DNA from: Mesorhizobium loti
GTDB taxonomy: Bacteria; Pseudomonadota; Alphaproteobacteria; Rhizobiales; Rhizobiaceae
Reading direction: 5' to 3'
NCBI RefSeq assembly: GCF_002858745.1
Contig: NZ_PJRO01000015.1
Location: 1-64,000, forward strand
Length of the DNA stretch: 64,000 nucleotides
Part shown: in pieces, positions 1 through 8,362 of the stretch
How positions within the stretch are numbered: position 1 is the stretch's first letter
How the letters are laid out: each line of letters opens with the position of its first letter
The notes under the pieces: generated by a model
What the model saw: the letters and a program-made list of their open reading frames with translations, nothing else
What the model was told of the DNA's origin: nothing
Database searches by the model: none
Made by a program: the position numbers and the translations under genes

Positions 1-1
1 G

Positions 2-127
2 GAGACTGGCGGCGGTCGTGAGAGCGGTTCGGATGCGTGGAAGGCCTATATGCGTCGCGCCACCAACACCGTGAACTACTCAAAGGCCCTGCCGCTCGCC
101 CAGGGCGTCTCTTTCGATATCGATTGA
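2..127 (+). CDS. aldehyde dehydrogenase family protein, C-terminal end (partial)
   Basis: Only the last 41 codons are in the window; the reading frame enters from the left edge. The tail reads GRESGSDAWKAYMRRATNT and ends in LAQGVSFDID, the usual C-terminal segment of NAD(P)-dependent aldehyde dehydrogenases, where it forms part of the oligomerisation strand. The stop lies 9 bp before the aminotransferase start, so the two genes are probably co-transcribed. With the downstream FAD-dependent oxidase this suggests amine or amino-acid catabolism in which the dehydrogenase oxidises the aldehyde product. The substrate cannot be told from this fragment. Confidence 0.8.
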   Translation, partial: ETGGGRESGSDAWKAYMRRATNTVNYSKALPLAQGVSFDID

Positions 128-136
128 GAGGGCACC

Positions 137-1372
137 ATGCTTGCGAAACCGGATACCCTCGCCGCGCCATTCAGGTCGGCTGCCCGCATTGCCGATATCG
201 GCGTCTCCGAGATCCTACAGATCGGCGCGCAGGCCGCCGCCCTGCGCAAGGCAGGCGAGGACGTGATCATACTCGGTGCCGGTGAGCCCGATTTCGACAC
301 GCCCGAGCCGGTGAAGCAAGCGGCAGTAAGGGCCATGCAGCGCGGTGAGACCAAATACACCGCGCTCGACGGTTCGCCCGTCATGAAGGAGGCAGTGCGG
401 GAAAAATTCCGCCGCGACAACGGGCTCGAATTTTCGACGCAGGAGATCAGCGTCGCTTCCGGCGCCAAGCAGGTCATCTTCAACGCCTTCATGGCCACGC
501 TCGATCCCGGCGACGAAGTGATCGTGCCGACGCCCTACTGGACCTCCTACGCCGATATCATCCGTGTCGCCGGCGGCACGCCGGTGCTGGTCGCCTGCGA
601 CCTTGCAAATGGCTTCCGACTGAAGGCGGAGCAGTTGGAGCGCGCCATCACACCGGCGACGCGTTGGCTGATGCTGAACTCGCCCTCCAACCCCACCGGC
701 GCGGCCTATTCGGAAACCGACTACCGCCCGCTGCTCGACGTGCTCCTGCGGCATCCCCATGTCTGGCTGCTGGCTGACGACATCTACGAACACATCGTCT
801 ATGACGACTTCCGCTTCGTCACTCCGGCCGCGCTGGAGCCGGCGTTGCGCGGCCGCATCCTGACCGTCAACGGTGTCTCCAAGGCCTATGCGATGACTGG
901 CTGGCGCATTGGCTACGGCGCAGGGCCAGCGGCGCTGATCAAGGCCATGGCGGTGATCCAGAGCCAGTCCACTTCCAATCCGTCTTCCATCAGCCAGGCT
1001 GCAGCAATCGAGGCGCTGACCGGGTCGCAGGCCTGCCTGACCGAACGCCGCGACAGTTTCCGCCTCCGCCGCGATCTGGTGGTGGACGCCCTCAACGCCA
1101 TCGACGGTATCGCGTGTCTTCGCCCGCAAGGCGCCTTCTACACCTTCGCAAGCTGCGCCGGGCTGCTCGGTCGAACGACGCCAAAGGGCAGCAGGATAGA
1201 AAGCGACCGTGATTTTTGTGCCTATGTACTGGACGCGGCAAAGGTCGCGGTGGTGCCAGGCTCAGCCTTCGGCGCCACACCCTTCTTCCGCATTTCCTAT
1301 GCGACCTCGGAGGCTGAACTGAAAGAGGCGCTGGCCCGCATCGCCGGCGCCTGCGCCGCGCTCATGGTCTGA
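137..1372 (+). CDS. pyridoxal-phosphate aminotransferase, class I (aspartate aminotransferase-like)
   Basis: 411 residues, normal for fold-type I class I/II aminotransferases. Visible landmarks are the GAGEPDFDTP segment near residue 47, the PYWTSY cofactor-stacking region, NSPSNPTGA around residue 180, the DDIYEH aspartate that pairs with the pyridine nitrogen, and the Schiff-base lysine in SKAYAMTGWRIGYG near residue 255. The ATG follows a GAGAGGG ribosome site. It should transfer an amino group between an amino acid and a 2-oxo acid in the cytoplasm. It sits between an aldehyde dehydrogenase and an FAD amine oxidase, so a catabolic role is likelier than a biosynthetic one. The amino donor is unknown. 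Confidence 0.85.
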   Translation: MLAKPDTLAAPFRSAARIADIGVSEILQIGAQAAALRKAGEDVIILGAGEPDFDTPEPVKQAAVRAMQRGETKYTALDGSPVMKEAVREKFRRDNGLEFSTQEISVASGAKQVIFNAFMATLDPGDEVIVPTPYWTSYADIIRVAGGTPVLVACDLANGFRLKAEQLERAITPATRWLMLNSPSNPTGAAYSETDYRPLLDVLLRHPHVWLLADDIYEHIVYDDFRFVTPAALEPALRGRILTVNGVSKAYAMTGWRIGYGAGPAALIKAMAVIQSQSTSNPSSISQAAAIEALTGSQACLTERRDSFRLRRDLVVDALNAIDGIACLRPQGAFYTFASCAGLLGRTTPKGSRIESDRDFCAYVLDAAKVAVVPGSAFGATPFFRISYATSEAELKEALARIAGACAALMV

Positions 1373-1396
1373 AAGACCGGACAGGATGGAGACAAG

Positions 1397-2680
1397 ATGC
1401 TGAACGATCCGCGCTCGCACGGCCTGTGGGAGGCCTCTGCTCCGCCCGCACCCGCGACGCTGCCGCTGGCAGGCGCCAGCGAAGCCGATGTCGTCATTGT
1501 CGGCGGCGGCTACACGGGCCTGTCCTGCGCACTGCATCTGGCCGAGGCCGGCAGATCGGTGGTTCTACTCGAAGCTCATGAATTCGGCTTCGGCGGCTCA
1601 GGCCGCAATGTCGGGCTTATCAATGCCGGGCTGTGGCTGATGCCGGATGATGTCTCGGCAGTTGTCGGTGCGGACCATGGCGGACGCCTGTTGGCGGCGC
1701 TGGGCGACGGGCCGGCGCTGGTCATGTCGCTGATCGACCGCCACGGCATCGATTGCGAGCTTGAACGCAACGGCACGCTGCATTGCGCGGTCGGCACCGG
1801 CGGCCTGGCGGAATTGCGCCAGCGCGAGAAGCAATGGCAACTGCGCGGGGCACCGGTCAGCCTGCTGGATGCCCGTGAGACGGCCGAACGGGTCGGCACC
1901 AGCGCCTATGCCGGCGCCTTGCTCGACCAGCGCGCCGGCACACTGCAACCGCTTGCCTATGCGCGTGGCCTCGCCAACGCCGCACTTACAACAGGAGCGA
2001 CGCTTCACACCGCAAGCCCGGTGACAAAGGCCGAAAGGCGCGGCAACCGGTGGCGGATTGAAACCGGGCAGGGCCATGTCGAGGCGCGTTGGCTGGTGGT
2101 GGCCACCGATGCCTATGGCATGGGACCTTGGCGCGCCACGCGGGAAGCCCAGGTGCGCCTGCCCTATTTCAATCTTGCCACCCCTCCTCTTGACGGTGCG
2201 ACACTGGCGACGATCCTGCCCCGCAAAGAAGGCGTGTGGGACACCAGGACCATCCTGTCCTCGTTCCGGCTCGATCGCGCCGGTCGACTGGTATTCGGAT
2301 CCGTGGGCGCGTTGCGGCCTGGCGGCACAGCCATCCACAAAGGATGGGCAGGACGGGCACTGGCACGGCTGTTCCCGCAACTCCGGGGCATCGGCTTCGA
2401 GCACGAATGGTATGGCCAGATCGGCATGACCAACGACGCGGTTCCGCGCCTGCACGCCTTCGGCCCCGAAGCGCTCGGCGTATTCGGCTACAATGGGCGT
2501 GGCATCTCGCCAGGCACCGTGTTCGGTCGTGAACTGGCGCTGCACATCCTCGGCAAGAAGCAGGCGCATGACATGATCCTGCCGATGAGCGGTATGAAAC
2601 CAGCCCCGCTGCGCGGCGTCAAAGAGCTTTATTACGAGGCCGGCGCCCAGCTCGCTCATCTGGCGGGCAACCGGTTGTAG
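1397..2680 (+). CDS. NAD(P)/FAD-dependent oxidoreductase (DadA / gamma-glutamylputrescine oxidase-like)
   Basis: 427 residues. An N-terminal extension of about 30 residues precedes the Rossmann FAD-binding motif VVIVGGGYTGLSCALHLAEAG, followed by LLEAHEFGFGGSGRNVG, where DAO-family enzymes contact the flavin. The C-terminal part has GVFGYNGRGISPGTVFG, the second FAD-contact region of PuuB-like and DadA-like enzymes. It probably oxidises a C-N bond in an amine or amino acid, giving an imine or aldehyde that the neighbouring aldehyde dehydrogenase could process. It starts 24 bp after the aminotransferase stop and closes the operon. The exact substrate is not shown; a gamma-glutamyl-polyamine is one possibility because an agmatine/putrescine operon lies 22 kb away. 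Confidence 0.8.
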   Translation: MLNDPRSHGLWEASAPPAPATLPLAGASEADVVIVGGGYTGLSCALHLAEAGRSVVLLEAHEFGFGGSGRNVGLINAGLWLMPDDVSAVVGADHGGRLLAALGDGPALVMSLIDRHGIDCELERNGTLHCAVGTGGLAELRQREKQWQLRGAPVSLLDARETAERVGTSAYAGALLDQRAGTLQPLAYARGLANAALTTGATLHTASPVTKAERRGNRWRIETGQGHVEARWLVVATDAYGMGPWRATREAQVRLPYFNLATPPLDGATLATILPRKEGVWDTRTILSSFRLDRAGRLVFGSVGALRPGGTAIHKGWAGRALARLFPQLRGIGFEHEWYGQIGMTNDAVPRLHAFGPEALGVFGYNGRGISPGTVFGRELALHILGKKQAHDMILPMSGMKPAPLRGVKELYYEAGAQLAHLAGNRL

Positions 2681-2910
2681 TGGCGGACGCGCCTCCCCTC
2701 AAAACCGCCTTTAAATTCTTCGAGTTCAGACCAGCCAGCAATTGGGACGCCGGGCCACATCTGCTGGCTGGTGACGTCGTTCGACGTGGTGCCCCGGCAT
2801 TTCCGTCACGTTCTGCGATTGAGCACAGCATTCTGCAGAATGCGTGGAGGACAACCACGGATTTGTCACGGCTGATGCCCCAAATGGGGTACGCGCCTTC
2901 ATCTTCGCCT

Positions 2911-2924
2911 GTTTACATGTAAAC
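2911..2924. promoter_or_regulatory. perfect 14-bp palindrome, candidate operator
   Basis: GTTTACATGTAAAC is its own reverse complement. It lies 113 bp upstream of the small open frame at 3037 and far from other starts. Such short AT-edged palindromes are typical dimeric-regulator sites, but no regulator can be assigned from the sequence. Confidence 0.35.
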
Positions 2925-2965
2925 TGCCTTGATGGTGCGCGGGGGTGTCGAGCACTGCAAGGCAA

Positions 2966-2997
2966 GCCCAGCCGATTTGATGTCCTATCGGCTGGGC
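2966..2997 (+). terminator. 11-bp stem-loop, terminator-like or leader hairpin
   Basis: GCCCAGCCGAT and ATCGGCTGGGC form a perfect 11-bp stem with a 10-nt loop. There is no clear U-tract: GGCGGCTTTCC follows on the plus strand. It could end the upstream oxidase operon or be a leader structure for the small open frame 40 bp downstream. Confidence 0.4.
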
Positions 2998-3036
2998 GGC
3001 TTTCCAGGCGAGTAACGCAGAAGGGGAACCTGCGCC

Positions 3037-3210
3037 ATGTTCAGCATGAAAGAAAACCACTTTGGCCAAGACGGCAAGACAGAGCGCTCGATCGTCAAGC
3101 TTTTCGATCCCTGGGAGCGCAAACTAGCATTCGATCATGACCACAATGATCGAATGGCCCCGCCCGTCTCGGGCGAAAGCCAGGAACGCGATGACGCCGA
3201 CAATTGCTGA
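3037..3210 (+). CDS. small hypothetical protein, 57 aa
   Basis: A short frame starting MFSMKENHFGQDG and ending RDDADNC. An AAGGGG ribosome site lies 10 nt upstream of the ATG. The product is very hydrophilic, rich in Asp, Glu, His and Lys, with no membrane segment or recognised domain. Codon use resembles that of the neighbours. It lies between a hairpin and the convergent monooxygenase gene. It may be a real small protein or a chance frame. Confidence 0.4.
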   Translation: MFSMKENHFGQDGKTERSIVKLFDPWERKLAFDHDHNDRMAPPVSGESQERDDADNC

Positions 3211-3244
3211 CGCCGTCCGTCAGGGTGCAGGTCGCGACAGCTGA

Positions 3245-4288
3245 CTATCGAGCCGCAGAACGTGCCGGCTTCGTGTCGGCAAGCTTTTCAGCCCATCCGA
3301 AAACCGGCGCAATGCGTTCGACGACATCAGACAGGATCTGCTCGTAGTCCTCGTGGCGGAAGCTGTAAGGCAGCTCGAGGCGCAATTCCTCCACTTCGGC
3401 GAAGACGGGATCGCCGAGCAGTGTATCCACGATTGCTTCCGACGGCCCTACCAGATCGCGCGCGAACAATGTGCGGCACTCGCCATGCGGTTTGCCCGTT
3501 CTTTCGTTCCGGCCTTCGGCATAGGCGCGATAACGCTGGCGTGTCGCAGGGTCGGCGCTGTCGAACGGTACGATGACCCGCCCGAGCGCGACGCGGCCGT
3601 GACCCGCCTGTGCTTTGAAGACCTCCAATTGCCGAAGCTGGGCTTCGAAAAAATCGTCCGTGTCTTCGCCCGAGGTCACATTGCCGATCAACAGATTGAG
3701 ACCGTTACGACCCGCCCATTCGGCGGATCGCAACGAACCACCGCCATACCAGATCCGCTCTGAAAGGCCTGCCGCATAAGGCTGAAGCCTTGGCGTGACC
3801 CGACCGCCGGGAAACTCGACGAACGCGCCGGGTGCACCGATTGGTTCACCCTTGAGATTGCGGACAAAACGCAACACCCGCTCATGCGAAAAATCGAAAT
3901 TGCGCCAATCGCCGTCGAACACCAGTGCCCCCAGCGTCTCGGCATGCGGCGGCGTGCCGGCGCTGAGCCCGACATTGAGCCGGCCGCGCGACAGGACATC
4001 GACTGTCGAAAGATCTTCCGCCAGTCGATAAGGGCTTTCATAGCCGATCGGGATGACGGCCGTGCCGAGCTCGATCCTGCGCGTACGCTGGCTCGCCGCC
4101 GCCAGAAAGGCCGCTGCCGAGGATATGCCGGGTTCCAGATGACGCTGCCGTACCCAGGCACCGTCGAAACCGATATCCTCGCCGAATTCGAACAGTTGCA
4201 GCGTCTTCTCGAAGCCGGCGGCAGGATCGTTATCCGGATAATTGCCGGGAGTGAGAAAGGCGAGGCGCTGGATAGCAGGTTTTTTCAT
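3245..4288 (-). CDS. LLM-class flavin-dependent oxidoreductase (CmoO/YtmO-like)
   Basis: 347 residues with the bacterial luciferase-like TIM-barrel layout. Landmarks are FGEDIGFDGAWVRQRHLEPG near residue 35, RIELGTAVIPIGYESPYRLAEDLSTVD near 70-95 (flavin and phosphate side), and RLNVGLSAGTPP. Such enzymes use FMNH2 and oxygen to oxidise C-S, C-N or aldehyde substrates, with reduced flavin from a separate reductase. It is the last gene of the minus-strand sulfur-type locus, 46 bp after a binding-protein gene. The company of the transporter, acetyltransferase, M20 hydrolase and NtaA-type monooxygenase suggests C-S bond cleavage of a modified cysteine. That substrate is an inference. Confidence 0.8.
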   Translation of the reverse strand: MKKPAIQRLAFLTPGNYPDNDPAAGFEKTLQLFEFGEDIGFDGAWVRQRHLEPGISSAAAFLAAASQRTRRIELGTAVIPIGYESPYRLAEDLSTVDVLSRGRLNVGLSAGTPPHAETLGALVFDGDWRNFDFSHERVLRFVRNLKGEPIGAPGAFVEFPGGRVTPRLQPYAAGLSERIWYGGGSLRSAEWAGRNGLNLLIGNVTSGEDTDDFFEAQLRQLEVFKAQAGHGRVALGRVIVPFDSADPATRQRYRAYAEGRNERTGKPHGECRTLFARDLVGPSEAIVDTLLGDPVFAEVEELRLELPYSFRHEDYEQILSDVVERIAPVFGWAEKLADTKPARSAAR

Positions 4289-4334
4289 CGACTAGGCTCA
4301 CGGCAGGCTGCATGTTTCCGCATCTGAACAGGCC

Positions 4335-5267
4335 TCAATATTTCGGCAGGCCGGGCGGATTGGTCCGCGACTGCTCGATCGCCTCAGGCCCAAGGTTCCA
4401 CTTGTCGAGAACCTGCTTGTATTTGCCGTCCTTGATCGTTTCGTTGAGCGCCGCCGTGACGACGTCGGCGATGCCGCTGCCGCGGCGCGTCACCACCCCG
4501 ACATCGGTGGTCAGCGGCCAGCCGGCGTTGACAGTGCCGACCAGCTGCGCATCGCCTGTCATTGCCGCCTGGTAGGACTGCACCGCATTGACACTGAAGA
4601 CAGCGTCGGCGCGCCCGGAGCGTAGCGCCAGGTTCGACGCCGCCTCGTCGTCGAACAGGATGACCTCGACCGGTTTCAGCCCGGCCTCGCGGTTGCGCCG
4701 ATCCCACTCCACGATGATCTTTTCCTGGATGGTTCCCGGATCGGTGACGATCTTCAGCCCGGCAATGTCCTTCGGCTCGGCGATCTTCTGGATCGGGCTG
4801 TCCTTGCGGACATAGAAGCCGTGCAGGCCCTGCCGGTAGCTGGAAAAATCATATTTGAGCTTGCGCTCTTCGGTCACGCCAACATTGGAAATGACGGCAT
4901 CGAATTTACCCGAGACGATGCCGAGCGGCCAGTCCTCCCAGGCGACGGCCACCAGCTTCAGCGGTCGACCGAGCTTATCGGCGACAAGTTGCGCAATATC
5001 AGGGTCGGCACCGACGATGGTGGCCGCATCCGTTGCGTAACTGGCGATCGGCGGCACGCCGGACGGTGCGACCGCCACCGTGAACACACCCTCTTCGACG
5101 AAATGGAAGTCATTCGGAATGCTCGCGACCAGCGCATCGTCCCTGTCGGCGCGCACGCGACCGCTCTGCTCCGGGCTGAGGTCGAACTGAGCCGTGGCTG
5201 AAGCGCCCGCAGCCACAAGGAGCGCCGCAAGGAAAACGGGGGCAAGAAGGCGTGTTCTGGAGAGCAT
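4335..5267 (-). CDS. amino-acid ABC transporter substrate-binding protein (TcyJ/K-like), copy 1
   Basis: 310 residues with an N-terminal signal peptide (MLSRTRLLAPVFLAALLVAAG, then ASATA). The mature part is a family 3 periplasmic binding protein: GADPDIAQLVADKLG, SGKFDAVISNVGVTEERK and a second lobe with DIAGLKIVTDPGT. It should capture an amino acid in the periplasm and deliver it to the fused permease-ATPase encoded upstream in the same operon. It is a clear paralogue of the next gene: both mature proteins begin with FDLSPEQ and both end with NPxGLPK, so the pair looks like a tandem duplication. Cystine or an S-substituted cysteine is the likely ligand from context. Confidence 0.85.
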   Translation of the reverse strand: MLSRTRLLAPVFLAALLVAAGASATAQFDLSPEQSGRVRADRDDALVASIPNDFHFVEEGVFTVAVAPSGVPPIASYATDAATIVGADPDIAQLVADKLGRPLKLVAVAWEDWPLGIVSGKFDAVISNVGVTEERKLKYDFSSYRQGLHGFYVRKDSPIQKIAEPKDIAGLKIVTDPGTIQEKIIVEWDRRNREAGLKPVEVILFDDEAASNLALRSGRADAVFSVNAVQSYQAAMTGDAQLVGTVNAGWPLTTDVGVVTRRGSGIADVVTAALNETIKDGKYKQVLDKWNLGPEAIEQSRTNPPGLPKY

Positions 5268-5343
5268 GATGTAACTCGTTTTGAAAAATGGACCGCGAGC
5301 CGGCCACAGGCGCGCGGAGCACCTGCGGCCTTCAGACCCCTGC

Positions 5344-6285
5344 TCAGCTATTGGGTTTGGGCAGGCCGAGAGGATTGGTGGCCGACTTGTCGATCGCCTC
5401 TTCGGTCAGGCTCCACTTCTTCAGGACCTCGCCATACTTGCCGCTGGCGATCAGTTCATTGACGGCAGCCGTGAAGGAATCGGCCAGCCCACTGCCCTTG
5501 CGCGTGGCAACTGCGATCTCCGCCGTGCGCGGCCAGCCGCCGCTGACGACGCCGACCAACTTGGTTCCACTGTTCACCGCCGCGCCATAGGCCAGGGTGG
5601 CGTTCGGATTGAATTCGGCATCCGCCCTGCCCGACTGGATCGCCAGCTGGCTTGCCGCGCGGTCGTCATAATACTGGATCTCGGCGGGCTTCAGCCCGGC
5701 GGCGACATTCTCGCGGTCCCACTCCAGCAGGATCTTCTCCTGGTTGGTACCGGCCCCGGTGATGATCTTCAGCCCGGCGACATCCTTCGGCTCCTTGAGC
5801 GACGTGATCGGGCTGTCCTTTTTCACGTAAAAACCAAGCACGTCCTGCCGGTAGGTGGAAAAGTCGAACTTCTCCTTGCGCTCTTCCGTCACCGTCACAT
5901 TGCTGATGACGGCGTCGAACTTGCCGGAAGACAGGCCAAGCGGCCAATCTTCCCATGCGACGGCGACGAGGTTGAGTTTGAGACCGAGCGTTTCGGCAAG
6001 CAGTACGGCCAGGTCCGGGTCGGTGCCGACCACTGCCTTGGCGTCAGTCGCATAGGTGGCGACCGGCGGATCCCACGGATTGATGCCAACGGTCAAAACA
6101 CCGGGCTCGACGAACTTGTAGTCTTTCGGAATCGCCGCGATCGCCTTTTCGCTCTTCTCGGCATGAACGCGGGTTGGCTGCTCCGGGCTGAGGTCAAACT
6201 CGGCCGCCAGGGACGTTGTCGCCCACAGGCCAAGACCGGCGAGGCCCGCTGCCACAAAGGAAAATCGACTGCGATGGAATGTCAT
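5344..6285 (-). CDS. amino-acid ABC transporter substrate-binding protein (TcyJ/K-like), copy 2
   Basis: The start at 6285 is preferred over a longer frame because CAGGAG lies 7 nt upstream and the product then opens with a good signal peptide (MTFHRSRFSFVAAGLAG to SLAAEF). 313 residues. Family 3 binding-protein features are VVGTDPDLAVLLAETLG, SGKFDAVISNVTVTEERKEK and DVAGLKIITGAGT. It lies between the fused transporter gene and its paralogue at 4335, all on the minus strand. The ligand region differs from copy 1 (WDPPVATYATDA against SGVPPIASYATDA), so the two may bind related but different amino acids. Bacillus TcyJ and TcyK are a similar pair. Confidence 0.86.
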   Translation of the reverse strand: MTFHRSRFSFVAAGLAGLGLWATTSLAAEFDLSPEQPTRVHAEKSEKAIAAIPKDYKFVEPGVLTVGINPWDPPVATYATDAKAVVGTDPDLAVLLAETLGLKLNLVAVAWEDWPLGLSSGKFDAVISNVTVTEERKEKFDFSTYRQDVLGFYVKKDSPITSLKEPKDVAGLKIITGAGTNQEKILLEWDRENVAAGLKPAEIQYYDDRAASQLAIQSGRADAEFNPNATLAYGAAVNSGTKLVGVVSGGWPRTAEIAVATRKGSGLADSFTAAVNELIASGKYGEVLKKWSLTEEAIDKSATNPLGLPKPNS

Positions 6286-6384
6286 GTGCCTGCTCCTGTT
6301 TCGAGACGTGCGAAAGCTTGCCCGACACAAGGGGACGGGCGCGCCGGCGATCCGCACATATGACCGGCGCGGAAGAGATGCGGC

Positions 6385-8184
6385 CTAGAGAACCTTTGCG
6401 AGAAAGGCTCGGGTGCGCGGATGCGCCGGGTCGCTGAAGAGTTTCGCCGGCGGCGCCACCTCGACCACCTTGCCGCTTTCCATGAAGACGACAGTGTCGG
6501 CAATCTCGCGGGCGAAGCCGATTTCATGGGTGACGATGACCAGAGTCGTGCCGGAATCCGCCAGTTCCTTGATGACGTCGAGGACCTCACCGACAAGTTC
6601 CGGATCGAGTGCCGAGGTCGGCTCATCGAACAACAAGACCTTGGGCCTCAGCGCCAGTGCCCGGGCAATCGCCACGCGCTGCTGCTGGCCACCCGACAGG
6701 TGGCGCGGATAGGCATTGGCCTTGTCGGAAAGGCCGATGCGGGCCAGCAGATCGAGGGCTGTTTCAATCGCCTCGGCGCGTGGCAAACCGTGCACCGACA
6801 CTGGAGCCTCAATGATGTTCTCCACCACCGTCAGATGCGGGAACAGGTTGAAGTTCTGGAACACCATGCCGACGGACGAACGGCGGCGGCGGATGGCACC
6901 TTCCTTCAACTCATAAAGCACATTGCCATCCCGCTCGTAGCCGATCAGCTCGTCGTCGATCGAAATGAAACCTTCGTCGGTGCGCTCAAGATGGTTGATT
7001 GTCCGCAGCAGGGTCGACTTGCCGGCGCCCGATGGCCCGATGATGGCGGTGACGGTTCCCGGCGCCAGGCTCAAGTTGACCTGGTCGAGCACGGTCAGGA
7101 TACCGAAACGCTTGCTGACGTCGCGGATCTCGATGCGGCCGGCGCCTCGATCACCCAGGTTGACGGCTGCGAGTGGCTTGCGCATGACAGGCTGTCTTGT
7201 CTCGGTCACGGCCTGCTTCTCGACGAACACCGGTCCGAAGGGCAGGCCCGACAGGAATGCGGAGATCCTCCTGAACACGGGACTGGGTGCCTTGCGAGTG
7301 GCACCTTTGGAGTAATATTGCTCAATCGCGATCTGGATGAGCGAGAGTGCGCTCATGATGACCAGATACCAGACCGTAGCCACCATCAGCAGTGGAATGA
7401 CCTCCAGATTGCGGCGGTAGATGACCTGCACGGTGTAGAACAGTTCCGGCAAGGCGAGCACGTAGACCATCGAGGTCGATTTCGCGAGGCCGATGATTTC
7501 GTTGAAACCGCTGGGCAGGATTGCACGCATCGCCTGTGGCAACACGATATTGAGGGCCTGTCGGTGCCGCGACAGGCCAAGCGCCGCGGCTGCCTCATGC
7601 TGCCCATGGTCAACCGACAGGATGCCGCCGCGGATGATCTCTGCCGAGAAAGCAGCCTGGTTGAGGCTGAGCCCGATCAGTGCCACCGCGAACGGGCTGA
7701 GAACCTCGACGGTGTTGTACTGCGCAAACAGGATGCTGGTGAACGGCACTCCGACGTCCACGGTCGGATAGAGGTAGCCGAGATTGTTCAGCACCAGAAG
7801 CAATACGATCAGCGGGATAGAGCGCAGGAACCAGATATAGGCCCAGGAGACACCCGACAGCAGCGGCGATGTCGACACACGGGCAAACGCGAGGACCGTA
7901 CCGAGCAGGAAGCCCAGCGCCGACGCCAGTACCGTCAGAAGCAGGGTGCGGCCAAGGCCGACCAGAACCGGCTCGGAGAAGAAGAATTTCGCAAAAACGT
8001 CCCAACCCCAGCGCGGATTGGATAGAACAGAGTGCAGCGTGACGCCAATCAACAGAACCGCCACCACCGTTCCAACCGTTCGCCAGTGGTGTTTGGCCGG
8101 CACAACCCTGTAGCCTGTATGGCTTTCGATGGATCGTGATCGCCTGGCGGCGGAAATCTCACCAACATCTGTAACTGTTGTCAT
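6385..8184 (-). CDS. fused amino-acid ABC transporter permease-ATPase
   Basis: 599 residues combining two subunits that are usually separate. Residues 30-295 are a HisM/TcyL-type permease with several membrane helices and the cytoplasmic EAA-loop (EAAAALGLS near 198). Residues 350-599 are the ATPase: Walker A GPSGAGKST near 383, signature LSGGQQQR, Walker B VLLFDEPTSALDP, and the switch histidine in VIVTHE. It imports the amino acid bound by the two downstream solute-binding proteins. An AGAGGCGG ribosome site precedes the ATG. The fusion means one polypeptide dimer could form the whole membrane complex. It is the first gene of the transporter part, behind an AT-rich promoter region. Confidence 0.9.
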   Translation of the reverse strand: MTTVTDVGEISAARRSRSIESHTGYRVVPAKHHWRTVGTVVAVLLIGVTLHSVLSNPRWGWDVFAKFFFSEPVLVGLGRTLLLTVLASALGFLLGTVLAFARVSTSPLLSGVSWAYIWFLRSIPLIVLLLVLNNLGYLYPTVDVGVPFTSILFAQYNTVEVLSPFAVALIGLSLNQAAFSAEIIRGGILSVDHGQHEAAAALGLSRHRQALNIVLPQAMRAILPSGFNEIIGLAKSTSMVYVLALPELFYTVQVIYRRNLEVIPLLMVATVWYLVIMSALSLIQIAIEQYYSKGATRKAPSPVFRRISAFLSGLPFGPVFVEKQAVTETRQPVMRKPLAAVNLGDRGAGRIEIRDVSKRFGILTVLDQVNLSLAPGTVTAIIGPSGAGKSTLLRTINHLERTDEGFISIDDELIGYERDGNVLYELKEGAIRRRRSSVGMVFQNFNLFPHLTVVENIIEAPVSVHGLPRAEAIETALDLLARIGLSDKANAYPRHLSGGQQQRVAIARALALRPKVLLFDEPTSALDPELVGEVLDVIKELADSGTTLVIVTHEIGFAREIADTVVFMESGKVVEVAPPAKLFSDPAHPRTRAFLAKVL

Positions 8185-8362
8185 TTCGATTCCGCCTCTC
8201 TAGAAATATATAATTCTCGCGAGTTTTTCTCAGATAATTAAAAATCATATTCAGAATTATTTTCATTCGGTCACGATAAGTTTTTTCAACTTTTGATATA
8301 GGATTGACATTACTATCCAAAATTCAAATTCAACCACCCAATTCTTCGTTGAATCGATCTGC
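8185..8362 (-). promoter_or_regulatory. AT-rich promoter region of the transporter genes
   Basis: 178 bp between the acetyltransferase stop and the transporter start, unusually AT-rich for this genome. On the minus strand it contains runs such as TTGAATTTGAATTTTGGATA and AATTATATATTTC close to the start codon. It probably holds a promoter independent of the upstream monooxygenase genes. Individual -35 and -10 boxes cannot be fixed with confidence. Confidence 0.45.

Larger units (their letters stand above)
2681..3036. other. 356-bp intergenic stretch with a 14-bp palindrome and a strong hairpin
   Basis: No convincing gene is present; an 80-codon GTG frame starting at the oxidase stop has no family resemblance. 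Two structured elements are visible: a perfect palindrome at 2911-2924 and an 11-bp inverted repeat at 2966-2997, just before the small open frame at 3037. Confidence 0.6.

Noticed and set aside
2680..2922. 80-codon frame starting at the stop of the FAD oxidase gene
   Set aside because: GTG start without its own ribosome site, no domain, and it runs over the palindrome at 2911; more likely chance.
5281..6363. 360-codon open frame on the plus strand
   Set aside because: Antisense to the amino-acid binding protein gene copy 2; no start context or domain.
6421..8025. Long open frame (534 codons) on the plus strand
   Set aside because: It lies antisense to the fused permease-ATPase, whose motifs are unmistakable, and its translation has no family resemblance; GC-rich codon use produces such shadow frames.
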